Assembly (NCBI RefSeq): GCF_025263565.1
Contig: NZ_CP079865.1
Location: 4,278,001 to 4,342,000 of the forward strand
Direction of reading: 5' to 3'
DNA: 64,000 nucleotides
From: Mycobacterium sp. SMC-8
Lineage (GTDB): Bacteria > Actinomycetota > Actinomycetes > Mycobacteriales > Mycobacteriaceae
A model generated the notes under the pieces. That model was not told the DNA's origin and ran no database searches. It was given only the letters and a program-made list of their open reading frames with translations. How positions within the stretch are numbered: the first letter of the stretch is position 1; each line of letters opens with the position of its first letter. Below, piece by piece: positions 9,751 through 22,560 of this stretch. Both the position numbers and the translations under genes were made by a program.

Positions 9751-11091
9751 GTGTCCGACAGCTTGTTCGACGACCCCGGCGAGGCGCCTGCCGCGCGCCC
9801 GGCGGCCGCGGGAGCCTCGACGCCCCTGGCCGTGCGGATGCGTCCGACCTCGCTCGACGAGGTCGTCGGGCAGGGGCATCTGCTCACACCGAACTCGCCG
9901 CTGCGCCGCCTGATCGAGGGCTCCGGCGCCGCGTCGGTGATCCTGTACGGGCCGCCGGGGACCGGGAAGACCACGCTGGCGTCGATGATCTCGCAGGCCA
10001 CGGGCCGCCGGTTCGAGGCGTTGTCGGCGCTGGCCGCCGGTGTCAAAGAGGTGCGCGCGGTGATCGAGGAGGCCCGCGTCGCGCTTCTCCGGGGGCAGCC
10101 GACCGTGCTGTTCATCGACGAGGTGCATCGGTTCTCCAAGACCCAGCAGGACGCGCTGCTGGCCGCGGTCGAGAACCGGGTGGTGCTGCTCGTCGCGGCG
10201 ACCACGGAGAACCCGTCGTTCTCCGTCGTCGCGCCGCTGCTGAGCCGTTCGCTGATCCTGCAGTTGCAGCCACTGACGCCGGCCGACATCGACACGGTGA
10301 TCCGGCGGGCCATCGAGGATTCGCGCGGGCTGGACGGAAAGGTGAAGGTCACCGACGAGGCCGTCGAGCAGCTGGTCCGGCTCGCAGCCGGCGACGCCCG
10401 GCGGGCGCTGACCGCGCTGGAGGTGGCGGCCGAGACGTCCGCGGCCGGCCAGGGAACTGTGACGGTCGAGGTCATCGAGCAGTCCCTGGACAAGGCGGCC
10501 GTGCGCTACGACCGGGACGGCGATCAGCACTACGACGTCGTCAGCGCGTTCATCAAGTCCGTCCGCGGCTCCGACGTCGACGCCGCCCTGCACTACCTGG
10601 CCCGGATGCTGGTGGCCGGCGAGGACCCGCGTTTCGTCGCGCGCCGGCTGATGATCCTTGCCAGCGAGGACATCGGAATGGCCGATCCGACCGCGTTGCA
10701 GATCGCGGTCGCGGCGGCGCAGACCGTCCAGCTGATCGGTATGCCGGAGGCGCAGCTGACGCTGGCCCACGCGACGGTGTATTTGGCGACCGCACCCAAA
10801 TCCAACGCCGTCACCACCGCGCTCGGCGCCGCGATGGCCGACATCCGCGCGGGTAAGGCCGGACTGGTTCCGGCGCACCTGCGCGACGGTCACTACTCGG
10901 GCGCTCAGAAGCTGGGTAACGCGGTCGGCTACAAGTACGCCCATGACAGTCCCGACGGGGTTGTGCCGCAGCAGTATCCGCCTGACGAGCTGATCGGGGT
11001 CGACTATTACCGGCCCACGAACCGTGGAGTGGAAAGGGAGATCTCGACCCGGGTGGAGAAGCTGCGGGCGATCATCCGCCGTCGACACTGA
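9751..11091 (+). CDS. rarA: Replication-associated recombination protein A (AAA+ ATPase)
   Basis: The product has 446 residues from a GTG start. Walker A is GPPGTGKT (67-74) and Walker B is LFIDEVH (120-126), with the sensor motif TTENPSFSV downstream. The C-terminal half holds the MgsA/WHIP-type tetramerisation region ([16 protein letters not shown]). RarA/MgsA proteins act at stalled replication forks and gaps, interacting with SSB and clamp-loader partners. Length and motifs are typical. The gene is closed by a strong hairpin shared with the convergent gene that ends at 11167. Confidence 0.95.
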   Translation: MSDSLFDDPGEAPAARPAAAGASTPLAVRMRPTSLDEVVGQGHLLTPNSPLRRLIEGSGAASVILYGPPGTGKTTLASMISQATGRRFEALSALAAGVKEVRAVIEEARVALLRGQPTVLFIDEVHRFSKTQQDALLAAVENRVVLLVAATTENPSFSVVAPLLSRSLILQLQPLTPADIDTVIRRAIEDSRGLDGKVKVTDEAVEQLVRLAAGDARRALTALEVAAETSAAGQGTVTVEVIEQSLDKAAVRYDRDGDQHYDVVSAFIKSVRGSDVDAALHYLARMLVAGEDPRFVARRLMILASEDIGMADPTALQIAVAAAQTVQLIGMPEAQLTLAHATVYLATAPKSNAVTTALGAAMADIRAGKAGLVPAHLRDGHYSGAQKLGNAVGYKYAHDSPDGVVPQQYPPDELIGVDYYRPTNRGVEREISTRVEKLRAIIRRRH

Positions 11092-11107
11092 CCGCCCCCC
11101 CAGATGA

Positions 11108-11145
11108 GGTGATCCCGGCTGGTCGGGGGCCCAGCCGGGATCACC
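11108..11145. terminator. Bidirectional hairpin terminator
   Basis: A perfect 15-bp inverted repeat: GGTGATCCCGGCTGG (11108-11122) pairs with CCAGCCGGGATCACC (11131-11145) around an 8-nt loop. It lies between the convergent ends of rarA (11091) and the GlsB-like gene (11167). There is no U-tract, which is common for mycobacterial terminators. Confidence 0.75.
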
Positions 11146-11166
11146 AAGGGGGGTGTTGGGGTCCGT

Positions 11167-11475
11167 CTACCGCATCATCCCCGAGCGGCGGCCACCGGTG
11201 ATGCCGGTGCGACGGCGGCCCATGAGCGCGGCGACCAGCGCCACACCCAGAGCTGCGACGACGACCTGGACGAGCAGTTCGAGCCAGTCGACACCGCTGG
11301 TGGCCGTCGGAATCCCGATGGCGCGGGCGACCGCGGTGCCGATGAGGGCCGATACGATGCCGACCAGGATGGTGACAAGCATGCCGATGGGCTGCTTGCC
11401 GGGCAGTACGAGCCGACCGAGCACGCCGACGACGATGCCGATGAGGATGGCGCTGATGATGCCGGTGATGGTCAT
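11167..11475 (-). CDS. GlsB/YeaQ/YmgE family stress-response membrane protein
   Basis: The product is a small 102-residue membrane protein. It has three hydrophobic segments: an N-terminal one with GIVVGVLGRLVLPGKQPIG, a middle one and a C-terminal one (VVVAALGVALVAALMG), ending in a basic tail. This is the pattern of the transglycosylase-associated (GlsB/YeaQ/YmgE) family, often linked to envelope or general stress. The minus-strand start is preceded by a strong GGAGGAAG ribosome-binding site. It is divergent from yjbQ and convergent with rarA, so it is probably monocistronic. No catalytic residues are evident. Confidence 0.85.
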   Translation of the reverse strand: MTITGIISAILIGIVVGVLGRLVLPGKQPIGMLVTILVGIVSALIGTAVARAIGIPTATSGVDWLELLVQVVVAALGVALVAALMGRRRTGITGGRRSGMMR

Positions 11476-11576
11476 GTCTTCCTCCAGAAGCGAATGTCAG
11501 GCTGGCGCAGGCATACCCCACCGGCCGGTCAATAAACGCGCACGTCAATCGGGTGCCCGGCCCGTACCCTCGACAG

Positions 11577-11978
11577 GTGGACACCGAACTGCTCGACGTC
11601 GACACCTCTCGCCGCCGCATCGTCGACCTCACCTCGGAGGTGCGGACCTTCTGTGCGGGCCGCCAGGACGGGCTGTGCAACGTGTTCGTCCCGCACGCGA
11701 CGGCCGGCCTTGCGCTCATCGAGACCGGCTCCGGATCGGATGCGGACCTGCTCGACGCGCTGGAACGCCTGCTGCCGCGCGACGACCGGTACCGGCACGC
11801 GCACGGGTCACCCGGCCATGGCGCCGACCACGTGTTGCCGGGGCTGGTGTCGCCGTCTGTGACGGTGCCGGTGGCCGGTGGCCGGCCGTTGCTGGGCACC
11901 TGGCAGAGCATCGTGCTGGTGGACCTGAACAGGGACAATCCGAGCCGCTCGGTCCGGCTGAGCTTCGTGTCGGGCTGA
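11577..11978 (+). CDS. YjbQ family (UPF0047) protein
   Basis: The product has 133 residues; the GTG at 11577 ([12 protein letters not shown] after the start) is where family homology begins. The conserved core motifs are present: [19 protein letters not shown], then [13 protein letters not shown] with the clustered histidines, and [13 protein letters not shown] near the end. YjbQ proteins form compact trimers; some have weak thiamine-phosphate synthase activity, but the physiological role is unclear. It lies 73 bp upstream of alaS on the same strand, a neighbourhood also seen in M. tuberculosis. Confidence 0.88.
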   Translation: MDTELLDVDTSRRRIVDLTSEVRTFCAGRQDGLCNVFVPHATAGLALIETGSGSDADLLDALERLLPRDDRYRHAHGSPGHGADHVLPGLVSPSVTVPVAGGRPLLGTWQSIVLVDLNRDNPSRSVRLSFVSG

Positions 11979-12051
11979 CGGCCCGCACCTGTGGGCGACC
12001 GGTACTGTGGTGCGGTCGAGTATTCGCAGGTTAAACGAAGGACAACAGGAC

Positions 12052-14748
12052 GTGCAGACACACGAGATCAGGAAGCGGTTCCTTGATCATTTCGTGAAGG
12101 CGGGCCATACCGAGGTGCCCAGCGCTTCGGTGATCCTCGACGATCCGAACCTGTTGTTCGTCAACGCCGGCATGGTGCAGTTCGTGCCGTACTTCCTCGG
12201 TCAGCGCACTCCGCCGTGGGACCGCGCCACCAGCATCCAGAAGTGCATCAGAACGCCGGACATCGACGAGGTGGGTGTCACCACTCGGCACAACACCTTC
12301 TTCCAGATGGCCGGGAATTTCAGCTTCGGCGACTACTTCAAGAAGGGCGCCATCGAGTTCGCCTGGACTCTGCTGACCAACCCGGTCGAGCAGGGTGGGT
12401 ACGGCTTCGACCCCGAACGGCTCTGGGCCACCGTGTATCTGGATGACGACGAGGCGGTCGGGTATTGGCAGGAGGTGGCCGGCCTGCCTGCCGAACGCAT
12501 CCAGCGCCGCGGCATGGCCGACAACTACTGGTCGATGGGCATACCCGGACCGTGCGGACCGTCATCGGAGATCTACTACGACCGTGGCCCCGAGTACGGC
12601 ATCGAAGGCGGACCCGAGGCCAACGAGGACCGCTACATCGAGATCTGGAATCTCGTGTTCATGCAGAACGAGCGCGGTGAGGGCACCTCGAAGGAGGACT
12701 TCGAGATCCTCGGGCCGCTGCCGCGGCAGAACATCGACACCGGCATGGGCATCGAGCGGGTGGCGTGCCTGCTCCAAGGCGTGGACAACGTCTACGAGAC
12801 CGACCTGCTGCGCCCGGTCATCGACCTGGTCGCCGGTCTGGCGCCGCGCGGATACGGCCAGGGCGTCCATGACGACGACGTCCGCTACCGGATCATCGCC
12901 GACCACAGCCGCACCGCCGCGATCATCATCGGCGACGGCGTCAGCCCGGGCAACGAGGGTCGCGGCTACGTGCTGCGCCGGTTGTTGCGCCGCATCATCC
13001 GTGCCGCCAAGCTGCTCGGCGTCGAGCAGCCGGTCATGGCCGAGCTGATGGCCACCGTCCGCGACGCGATGAGCCCCTCGTACCCGGAACTGGCCACGGA
13101 CTTCGAGCGCATCCAGCGCATCGCGGTCGCCGAAGAGACGGCCTTCAACCGCACGCTGGCGTCCGGGTCGAGGCTGTTCGACGAGGCGGCCCGCGCCACG
13201 AAGGCATCGGGGGCCCGGAAGCTGTCCGGGCGCGACGCGTTCACCCTGCACGACACCTACGGCTTCCCGATCGAACTCACCTTGGAGATGGCCGCCGAGG
13301 CCGACCTGAGTGTCGACGAAGAGGGTTTCCGCGGCCTGATGGCCGAGCAACGGGCCCGGGCCAAAGCCGATGCGGCGGCGCGCAAGCAGGCGCACACCGA
13401 CCTGTCGGCCTACCGCGAACTCGTCGACGCCGGCCCCACCGAGTTCACCGGCTTCGACGAATTGACTAGCGAGGCAAGGGTTCTCGGGATCTTCGTGGAC
13501 GGCAAACGGGTGCCCGTGGTGACGCACACCGGCCGCGAGGGCGCGCAGGAGCGAGTCGAGCTGATCCTCGACCGCACCCCGTTCTACGCCGAATCCGGCG
13601 GACAGATCGCCGACGAGGGCGCCATCGCCGGCACCGGCGCCTCGCAGACGGCGAAGGCCGCCGTCACCGATGTCCAGAAGATCGCCAAAACGCTGTGGGC
13701 GCACCGCGTGAACGTGGAGTCCGGCGAGTTCGTCGAGGGCGACACGATCGTCGCGGCGGTCGACCCGCGCTGGCGGCATGGCGCCACACAGGGCCATTCG
13801 GGTACCCATATGGTGCACGCCGCACTGCGACAGGTGTTGGGGCCCAACGCCGTTCAGGCCGGTTCGCTGAACCGGCCGGGATACCTGCGGTTCGACTTCA
13901 ACTGGCAGGGCGCATTGACGGACGCGCAAAGCGCACAAATCGAAGAAGTCACCAACGAGGCGGTCGAGGCCGACTTCGAGGTGCACAGCTTCACCACCGA
14001 ACTGGAGAAGGCCAAGTCGATGGGTGCCATGGCGCTCTTCGGCGAGAACTATCCCGACGAGGTGCGTGTGGTCGAGATCGGCGGGCCGTTCTCGCTGGAA
14101 CTCTGCGGCGGCACCCACGTGCGCAGCTCGGCGCAGATCGGCCCGGTGACGATCCTCGGTGAGTCCTCGGTCGGTTCCGGGGTGCGCCGGGTGGAGGCCT
14201 ATGTGGGGCTGGACTCGTTCCGTCACCTCGCCAAGGAGCGCGCGTTGATGGCCGGCCTGGCGTCGTCACTGAAGGTGCCCTCCGAGGAGGTGCCCGACCG
14301 CGTCGCCACGCTGGTGGAGCGGCTGCGCGCCGCCGAGAAGGAGCTCGACCGGCTGCGGTTGGCCAACGCGCGCTCGGCCGCGGTCAACGCCGCTGCCGGG
14401 GCCGAGCAGATCGGCGGCGTGAAACTGGTGGCGCAGCGGATGGCCGGCGGGATCTCCGGCGGCGACCTCCGCTCCCTGGTCGGCGACATCCGCGGCAAGC
14501 TGGGCGGCGACGCCGCGGTGATCACGCTGATCGCCGAGGGGGAGAACGAAACGGTGCCGTTCGTGGTGGCGGTCAACCCCGCGGCCCAGGACAAGGGGCT
14601 GCGCGCCGACGAGCTGGTCAAGGTCATCGCGGGCGTGGTCGACGGCCGCGGCGGCGGCAAGGCCGAACTGGCCCAGGGCTCCGGTAAGGGGGCGGCGGGC
14701 ATCGACGCGGCGCTGGCGGCGATTCGCGCGGAGATCGGCCGGAGCTGA
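12052..14748 (+). CDS. alaS: Alanine--tRNA ligase
   Basis: The product is an 898-residue cytosolic class II synthetase that charges tRNA-Ala. The GTG at 12052 ([13 protein letters not shown] after the start) follows an AAGGACAACAGG region. Catalytic class II motifs are in the N-terminal third ([30 protein letters not shown]). The editing domain has HSGTH (582-586) and the zinc-binding CGGTH (685-689). A C-terminal C-Ala/DHHA1 region ends in [13 protein letters not shown]. All motifs are intact and length is normal. No T-box was recognised in the 73-bp leader. ruvX and mltG follow in a tight run. Confidence 0.97.
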   Translation: MQTHEIRKRFLDHFVKAGHTEVPSASVILDDPNLLFVNAGMVQFVPYFLGQRTPPWDRATSIQKCIRTPDIDEVGVTTRHNTFFQMAGNFSFGDYFKKGAIEFAWTLLTNPVEQGGYGFDPERLWATVYLDDDEAVGYWQEVAGLPAERIQRRGMADNYWSMGIPGPCGPSSEIYYDRGPEYGIEGGPEANEDRYIEIWNLVFMQNERGEGTSKEDFEILGPLPRQNIDTGMGIERVACLLQGVDNVYETDLLRPVIDLVAGLAPRGYGQGVHDDDVRYRIIADHSRTAAIIIGDGVSPGNEGRGYVLRRLLRRIIRAAKLLGVEQPVMAELMATVRDAMSPSYPELATDFERIQRIAVAEETAFNRTLASGSRLFDEAARATKASGARKLSGRDAFTLHDTYGFPIELTLEMAAEADLSVDEEGFRGLMAEQRARAKADAAARKQAHTDLSAYRELVDAGPTEFTGFDELTSEARVLGIFVDGKRVPVVTHTGREGAQERVELILDRTPFYAESGGQIADEGAIAGTGASQTAKAAVTDVQKIAKTLWAHRVNVESGEFVEGDTIVAAVDPRWRHGATQGHSGTHMVHAALRQVLGPNAVQAGSLNRPGYLRFDFNWQGALTDAQSAQIEEVTNEAVEADFEVHSFTTELEKAKSMGAMALFGENYPDEVRVVEIGGPFSLELCGGTHVRSSAQIGPVTILGESSVGSGVRRVEAYVGLDSFRHLAKERALMAGLASSLKVPSEEVPDRVATLVERLRAAEKELDRLRLANARSAAVNAAAGAEQIGGVKLVAQRMAGGISGGDLRSLVGDIRGKLGGDAAVITLIAEGENETVPFVVAVNPAAQDKGLRADELVKVIAGVVDGRGGGKAELAQGSGKGAAGIDAALAAIRAEIGRS

Positions 14749-14752
14749 CCCC

Positions 14753-15280
14753 GTGCCCGACACCGACTCGACCAGCCGCACGCCCGACCGGCCGGGGGAT
14801 CCGAGCACTGCTGCGGATCCGGGGCGGGGGCGTCGGCTCGGGATCGACGTCGGCACGGTCCGGATCGGGGTCGCGGTCAGCGACCCGGACGCGATCCTGG
14901 CCACACCCGTCGAGACCGTTCCCCGCGACAAGCGCGGCACCCGGCATCTGCGCCGGTTGGCGGCGCTGGTCGACGAGTATCAGATCGTCGAGGTCGTTGT
15001 CGGTCTGCCGCGCACGCTGGCCGACCGGGCCGGTTCCTCGGCGCAGGACGCCGTGGCGGTCGCCGACGCGCTGGCCGGGCGTGTCGTGCCGGTCCCGGTG
15101 CGGCTGAGCGACGAGCGTTTCACAACGGTGACGGCGCAGCGTGCCCTGCGGGAGGCAGGTGTTCGTGCCCGCGGCCAGCGATCGGTGATCGATCAGGCCG
15201 CGGCGGTGGGGATCCTTCAGAACTGGCTGGACCAGCGGCGGGCAGCGTTGCCTGCACACGGAGAGGTCTCGGATGACTGA
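14753..15280 (+). CDS. ruvX: Putative pre-16S rRNA nuclease / Holliday junction resolvase (YqgF)
   Basis: The product has 175 residues with an RNase H-like fold. The N-terminal ~28 residues are a low-complexity extension; the core begins at [17 protein letters not shown], with the first catalytic Asp at 32. VVVGLPRTL supplies the second strand region and VIDQAAA the last acidic residue. YqgF proteins were named resolvases but are best supported as nucleases maturing the 16S rRNA 5' end. The gene starts 4 bp after alaS and overlaps mltG by 8 nt, so it is part of the same transcript. Confidence 0.92.
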   Translation: MPDTDSTSRTPDRPGDPSTAADPGRGRRLGIDVGTVRIGVAVSDPDAILATPVETVPRDKRGTRHLRRLAALVDEYQIVEVVVGLPRTLADRAGSSAQDAVAVADALAGRVVPVPVRLSDERFTTVTAQRALREAGVRARGQRSVIDQAAAVGILQNWLDQRRAALPAHGEVSDD

Positions 15281-16520
15281 CGACTGGCGGAGTGATCGAG
15301 CCGAGCCGCTGGCGGTGGGACCGCCCCGGCAGCGGATGACGCGGCGAGAACGGGCCCGTCAGGAGCGCCTCAAGCGCAGGCGGCGGGTGGCCGTCGTCTC
15401 CGCGCTGACGATGCTCGTGCTCATCGTGGTCGCCGCAGTGTTCCTCGGCTCGCGGATGTGGCACTCGATGTTCGGCGGCGCCGGCGACGACTTCGCCGGG
15501 GGCGGCGTCAACGACGTCGTCATCGAGGTGCACGACGGAGACTCCACCACCGCGATCGGGCAGACGCTGCATGACAACAACGTCGTGGCCAACGTGAAGG
15601 TCTTCGTCGAGGCCGCCGACGGGAACGCGGCGATCTCGGCGATCCAGCCCGGGTTCTACAAGGTGCGCACCGAGATACCGGCCGCCGACGCCGTGGCGCG
15701 GCTGGCCGACCCGGGCAACCGCGTCGGCAAGCTGGTGATCCCGGAGGGCCGTCAGCTCGACGACGTGCGCGACGTGAAGACCAACGCGGTCACCGAAGGC
15801 ATCCTCACGCTGATCGCCAAGGCGTCCTGCGTGAACCTCGACGGCGACCGCCGCTGCGTGTCCGCCGACGAACTGAAGAACGTCGCCGGCGGCGCCGGCC
15901 CCACCGAACTCGGGGTGCCGCAGTGGGCGACCCGTGTCGTCGACGCGCTCGGCTCGGATCACCGCAGGCTGGAAGGCCTGATCGCGCCCGGTTCCTGGAA
16001 CATCGATCCGTCGGCGCAGCCGCAGGACATCCTGGCGACGCTGATCACGGCGAGCACCGCCCAGTACGAGGCGGGCGGTCTTCTCGACGCCGCCGCCGCG
16101 GCGAACCTGTCGCCCTATGAGGTGCTGACGGTCGGTTCGCTGGTGCAGCGGGAGGCCACCCCGGAGGACTTCTCCAAGGTGGCGCGGGTGATCTACAACC
16201 GGCTCGACGTGAACCGCACACTGGAGTTCGACTCCACGGTGAACTATCCGCTGGACCGCATCGAGGTCGCCACCACCGACGCCGACCGTGCCCAGGCCAC
16301 CGACTGGAACACCTATGTGCGGCCCGGTCTGCCGGCCACCCCGATCTGCTCGCCCGGTCTACCTGCGCTGCAGGCCGCCGAGCGGCCCGAGCCGGGGGAC
16401 TGGCTGTACTTCGTAACCGTCGACATGCGCGGCACCACGCTGTTCACCCGTGAGTACGAGCAGCACCTGGCCAACATCGAGATCGCGCAGCGCAACGGCG
16501 TCCTCGACTCGGCAAGGTGA
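15273..16520 (+). CDS. mltG: Endolytic transglycosylase MltG
   Basis: The product has 415 residues. A basic cytoplasmic N terminus ([15 protein letters not shown]) is followed by one membrane anchor at residues ~39-60 and a large extracytoplasmic YceG/MltG domain. The catalytic glutamate is Glu294 in [22 protein letters not shown] and the C-terminal [11 protein letters not shown] motif are also present. MltG cleaves nascent glycan strands and is thought to set peptidoglycan strand length. The ATG lies 8 nt inside ruvX, and the stop is 4 bp before the aroE start, so cotranscription is likely. Confidence 0.95.
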   Translation: MTDDWRSDRAEPLAVGPPRQRMTRRERARQERLKRRRRVAVVSALTMLVLIVVAAVFLGSRMWHSMFGGAGDDFAGGGVNDVVIEVHDGDSTTAIGQTLHDNNVVANVKVFVEAADGNAAISAIQPGFYKVRTEIPAADAVARLADPGNRVGKLVIPEGRQLDDVRDVKTNAVTEGILTLIAKASCVNLDGDRRCVSADELKNVAGGAGPTELGVPQWATRVVDALGSDHRRLEGLIAPGSWNIDPSAQPQDILATLITASTAQYEAGGLLDAAAAANLSPYEVLTVGSLVQREATPEDFSKVARVIYNRLDVNRTLEFDSTVNYPLDRIEVATTDADRAQATDWNTYVRPGLPATPICSPGLPALQAAERPEPGDWLYFVTVDMRGTTLFTREYEQHLANIEIAQRNGVLDSAR

Positions 16521-16524
16521 CGTT

Positions 16525-17334
16525 GTGAGCGGTGCCCGACGTGCGGCCGTGCTCGGGTCGCCCATCGCGCATTCGCGTTCCCCGCAGCTGCATCTGGCGG
16601 CCTACCGTGCGCTGGGCCTGACAGACTGGACCTACGACCGCATCGAGTGCACGGGCGAGCAACTGCCCGCTCTGGTGGCCGGGTTCGGCCCCGACTGGGT
16701 CGGGGTGTCGGTGACGATGCCCGGCAAGTTCGCGGCGCTGCGCTTCGCCGATCACGCTTCCGACCGGGCCAGGCTCGTCGGCTCGGCGAACACGCTGGTG
16801 CGCACCGCGGACGGCTGGCGTGCCGACAACACCGACGTGGACGGGGTGGTCGGCGCGCTGACCGGTGTCGACGTCCCGGATCGCGCGATGGTGATCGGCT
16901 CGGGCGGCACCGCCCCCGCGGCGGTCGTCGGGCTCGTGACGCTGGGCGCCCGGTCGGTGTCGGTGGTGGCGCGCAACGCCGAGAAGGCCGCCGCGCTGGT
17001 CGAACTCGCGCAGCGCTGCGGTGCGAGCGCCGAGTGGGTCGACCTGGACCGCCACCTGCTCAGCGGCGCGGTGCCCGGAGTCGAGGTGGTGGTGAACACG
17101 GTGCCGGCCGACGCGGTCGCGCCGTACGCCGAAGCGTTCGCGACCGCACCCGTGCTGCTGGACGCGATCTATGACCCGTGGCCCACCCCGCTGGCGGCGG
17201 CCGTGCAGGCCGCGGGCGGGCAGATCATCGGCGGACTGGAGATGCTGCTGAACCAGGCCTTCACCCAGGTGGAGCAGTTCACGGGTCTGCCGGCTCCTAA
17301 AGAGGCGATGAGAGCGGCGCTTTCCCGGCCCTAG
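16525..17334 (+). CDS. aroE: Shikimate dehydrogenase
   Basis: The product has 269 residues from the GTG at 16525; the frame is open further upstream but overlaps mltG. Substrate-binding motif GSPIAHSRSP (11-20), catalytic Lys68 (VTMPGKF) and Asp104 (DNTDVDG) are all present. The nucleotide-binding loop is a GSGGTAPAAV variant of the usual GAGGA. The enzyme reduces 3-dehydroshikimate to shikimate with NADPH in the cytosol. It is the first of four shikimate-pathway genes in the cluster, which is interrupted by a prepilin-peptidase-like gene. Confidence 0.94.
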   Translation: MSGARRAAVLGSPIAHSRSPQLHLAAYRALGLTDWTYDRIECTGEQLPALVAGFGPDWVGVSVTMPGKFAALRFADHASDRARLVGSANTLVRTADGWRADNTDVDGVVGALTGVDVPDRAMVIGSGGTAPAAVVGLVTLGARSVSVVARNAEKAAALVELAQRCGASAEWVDLDRHLLSGAVPGVEVVVNTVPADAVAPYAEAFATAPVLLDAIYDPWPTPLAAAVQAAGGQIIGGLEMLLNQAFTQVEQFTGLPAPKEAMRAALSRP

Positions 17335-17343
17335 CCTGAGGTG

Positions 17344-17796
17344 ATGGGGGAGTTGTGGTCGACGGCCGCCGCGGTGGCGGTATCGGTCTGGCTGATTGCG
17401 CTGAGCGCGTTCGACTTTCGATATCACCGCTTGCCGAACCTGCTGACCGTTCCGGGGGCCGCGGTGATCCTGGTGGCGGCGGTGGTGACCGGACACGGTG
17501 CGGCCGCGACGCTCGGTGCGGCCGCGCTGTTCAGCGTCTACGCGGGCGTGCACCTGGTCGCGCCTGCGGCCATGGGCGCCGGGGACGTCAAGCTCGCGGC
17601 CGGCCTGGGCGCACTGACCGGCGCGTTCGGCGCCGACGTGTGGGTGCTGGCCGCCGTCGGCGCGTCACTGCTGACCGCGATGGCGGCGATGTGTCTGCGG
17701 CTGGCGGGTAGTGCGCCCACGGTGCCGCACGGGCCATCGATGTGCCTGGCCACCGGGGCAGTGCTGACCGTCGCTTTACATACCCCGGGTATATGA
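17344..17796 (+). CDS. Single-domain A24 (prepilin-type) peptidase
   Basis: The product has 150 residues from the ATG at 17344; a GTG directly upstream at 17341 is in frame. It is a polytopic membrane protein with the two catalytic aspartates of the A24 family: Asp24 in SAFDFRYHRLPNLL and Asp81 in MGAGDVKLAAG. The N-terminal cysteine-rich methylase domain of full prepilin peptidases is absent. Such short forms occur beside aroC in mycobacteria. No pilin or secretion ATPase lies nearby, so the substrate cannot be inferred. The stop overlaps a 19-codon ORF (ATGA). Confidence 0.88.
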   Translation: MGELWSTAAAVAVSVWLIALSAFDFRYHRLPNLLTVPGAAVILVAAVVTGHGAAATLGAAALFSVYAGVHLVAPAAMGAGDVKLAAGLGALTGAFGADVWVLAAVGASLLTAMAAMCLRLAGSAPTVPHGPSMCLATGAVLTVALHTPGI

Positions 17797-17852
17797 CGCC
17801 GGCGCGGGCCGAGGATGAGATCGACCGCTTCCTCGCCGGTTTTCGGGACTGA
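17793..17852 (+). other. 19-codon ORF between prepilin peptidase and aroC
   Basis: An ATG overlapping the upstream stop as ATGA opens a 19-residue frame ([19 protein letters not shown]) that ends 18 bp before aroC. The 'EIDRFL' tail resembles the C-terminal end of class V aminotransferases, so it could be a gene remnant. It could equally be a coupling peptide or chance. Confidence 0.25.
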
Positions 17853-17869
17853 GGGTCCGTCATGCGAAA

Positions 17870-19092
17870 ATGGGCCGCGTGTTGCGATGGACGACTGCAG
17901 GTGAATCCCACGGCCGCGCGCTGGTGGCCATGGTCGAAGGTATGGTCGCCGGCGTCCAGGTGACTTCCGGGGACATCTCGGGCCAGCTCGCCCGCCGCCG
18001 CCTCGGCTACGGCCGCGGGGCCCGGATGAAGTTCGAACAGGATCAGGTCACCATGCTGGCCGGGCTGCGTCACGGTGTCACGCTGGGCGGTCCGATCGCC
18101 ATCGAGATCGGCAACACGGAGTGGCCGAAGTGGGAGGCCGTCATGGCCGCCGACCCGGTCGACCCCGAGGTGCTGGCCGACAGCGCTGCGCGGAACGCTC
18201 CGCTGACCCGGCCGCGTCCGGGCCATGCCGACTACGCGGGCATGCTCAAATACGGCTTCGACGACGCCCGCCCGGTGCTCGAACGCGCCAGCGCACGTGA
18301 GACCGCGGCCCGGGTGGCCGCGGGTACCGTCGCCCGCGCGTTCCTGCAGCAGGCGCTCGGTGTCGAGATCGTTTCGCACGTCATCTCGATCGGGGCGTCG
18401 AAGCCCTACGACGGCCCGCCCCCGCAGGCCGCCGATCTGGCCGCGGTGGACGCCAGCCCGGTGCGTGCGTTCGATCCGGCCAGCGAGGCGCTGATGATCG
18501 AGGAGATCGAGGCCGCCAAACGCGACGGCGACACCCTGGGCGGGGTGGTCGAGGTGGTGGCGCACGGACTGCCGGTCGGCCTGGGCTCGTTCACCAGCGG
18601 CGAGAATCGTCTCGACAGCCAGCTCGCCGGTGCGGTGATGGGCATCCAGGCGATCAAGGGCGTCGAGATCGGTGACGGCTTCGAGACCGCCCGTCGCCGC
18701 GGCAGCGTCGCCCACGACGAGATCTATCCCGGTCCCGACGGCGTGATGCGGTCCACCAACCGGGCCGGCGGACTCGAGGGCGGGATGACGAACGGGCTGC
18801 CGGTGCGGGTCAGGGCGGCGATGAAGCCGATCTCCACCGTGCCGCGGGCGCTGGCCACCGTCGACATGACGACCGGAGACGAGGCCGTCGCGATCCACCA
18901 GCGCTCCGATGTGTGCGCGGTGCCGGCCGCAGGTGTCGTCGTCGAGACGATGGTCGCGCTGGTGCTCGCCCGCGCCGCGCTGGAGAAGTTCGGCGGTGAC
19001 TCGCTGGCCGAGACCAGGGCCAACATCGACAGTTACCTTCGCACCGTCGCGGCCCGCGAACCGTCGACCGGCGGGGCAAGGGCCTCGGGCTG

Positions 19093-19093
<1 letters not shown>
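17870..19093 (+). CDS. aroC: Chorismate synthase
   Basis: The product has 407 residues from the ATG at 17870. A GTG at 17879 ([11 protein letters not shown] after the start) would match the M. tuberculosis start better, so the N terminus is uncertain by three residues. Family signatures are intact: [18 protein letters not shown], the [11 protein letters not shown] basic patch, and [17 protein letters not shown]. The enzyme converts EPSP to chorismate using reduced FMN. The stop TGA shares its A with the aroK ATG (TGATG), so the genes are coupled. Confidence 0.96.
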
Positions 19094-21424
<2,331 letters not shown>

Positions 21425-21457
21425 GGGGCCTCACCTTAGCGAGTAGCGTCACCGGCT

Positions 21458-22540
21458 GTGACGATTTCTCAGCGCCGCGACCGCCTGCGTCGACGCCTGG
21501 CCGAGGACGGACTGGACGCCATGCTGGTATCCGACCTGGTCAACGTGCGCTACCTGTCGGGTTTCACCGGTTCCAATGCAGCCCTGCTGGTGCTCGCCGA
21601 GGACGAAACGCCGGTGTTGGCCACCGACGGGCGGTATCGAACCCAGGCGGCGCACCAGGCGCCCGACGCCGAGGTCGCCATCGAGCGGGCCTGCGGACCT
21701 CATCTGGCGGCGCGGGCAGCCGCGGCGGGAGTGCGCAGGCTCGGGTTCGAGAGTCACGTCGTGACCGTCGACGCGTTCTCGGCACTGACCAAGGCGGCCG
21801 CGGAGGGCTGCGAGTTCGTCCGCGCGGCGGGCACCGTCGAGAGTCTGCGGGAGGTCAAGGACGCCGGCGAGATCGCGCTGCTGCGGCTGGCATGCGAGGC
21901 GGCCGACGCCGCGCTGCACGACCTGCTGGCCCGCGGCGGGTTGCGCGCCGGCCGCACCGAGAAGGAGGTCCGTAACGAGTTGGAGGCGCTGATGCTCTCG
22001 CACGGCGCCGACGGCGCGTCGTTCGAGACCATCGTCGCGACCGGGGCGAACTCAGCTGTCCCGCATCACCGGCCCACCGACGCGGTGCTGGCCGCGGGGG
22101 ATTTCGTCAAGATCGACTTCGGTGCGCTGGTGGCCGGTTATCACTCCGACATGACCCGCACCTTCGTGCTGGCACCGGTCGCGGACTGGCAACGCGACGT
22201 CTACGACCTCGTCGCGGCCGCGCAGCGGGCCGGCACGGACGCGTTGGAACCTGGGGTGGCCCTCAAGGACGTCGACGCGGCATCGCGGCAGGTCATCGTC
22301 GACGCCGGGTATGGCGAGAACTTCGGTCACGGCCTCGGCCACGGGGTGGGCCTGCAGATCCATGAAGCGCCGGGAATCAATGCCGCCGCCGCCGGTACAC
22401 TGCTTGCTGGCTCTGCGGTGACCGTGGAGCCCGGCGTCTACCTGCCCGACCGCGGCGGTGTCCGCATCGAGGACACGCTCGTGGTCAACAAGCGCCCCGA
22501 ACTACTCACCACGTTCCCCAAGGAACTGGTGATCATCTAG
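21458..22540 (+). CDS. pepQ: M24 family Xaa-Pro peptidase
   Basis: The product has 360 residues from a GTG start. An N-terminal creatinase-like domain precedes the pita-bread catalytic domain. All five dinuclear metal ligands are present: Asp220 (VKIDFG), Asp231 (HSDMTRTF), His295 (GHGLGHGVG), Glu324 (TVEPGVY) and Glu338 (RIEDT). It hydrolyses X-Pro bonds; whether it is a dipeptidase (PepQ) or aminopeptidase (PepP) cannot be told from sequence. It sits 20 bp upstream of efp on the same strand, a frequent pairing that fits a shared polyproline theme. The gene symbol is tentative. Confidence 0.88.
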   Translation: MTISQRRDRLRRRLAEDGLDAMLVSDLVNVRYLSGFTGSNAALLVLAEDETPVLATDGRYRTQAAHQAPDAEVAIERACGPHLAARAAAAGVRRLGFESHVVTVDAFSALTKAAAEGCEFVRAAGTVESLREVKDAGEIALLRLACEAADAALHDLLARGGLRAGRTEKEVRNELEALMLSHGADGASFETIVATGANSAVPHHRPTDAVLAAGDFVKIDFGALVAGYHSDMTRTFVLAPVADWQRDVYDLVAAAQRAGTDALEPGVALKDVDAASRQVIVDAGYGENFGHGLGHGVGLQIHEAPGINAAAAGTLLAGSAVTVEPGVYLPDRGGVRIEDTLVVNKRPELLTTFPKELVII

Positions 22541-22560
22541 AAAGCTAGGAGTACAACCGC

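Noticed and set aside
11979..12051. T-box leader upstream of alaS
   Set aside because: 73 bp is too short for a T-box and no conserved T-box sequence or specifier stem is visible.
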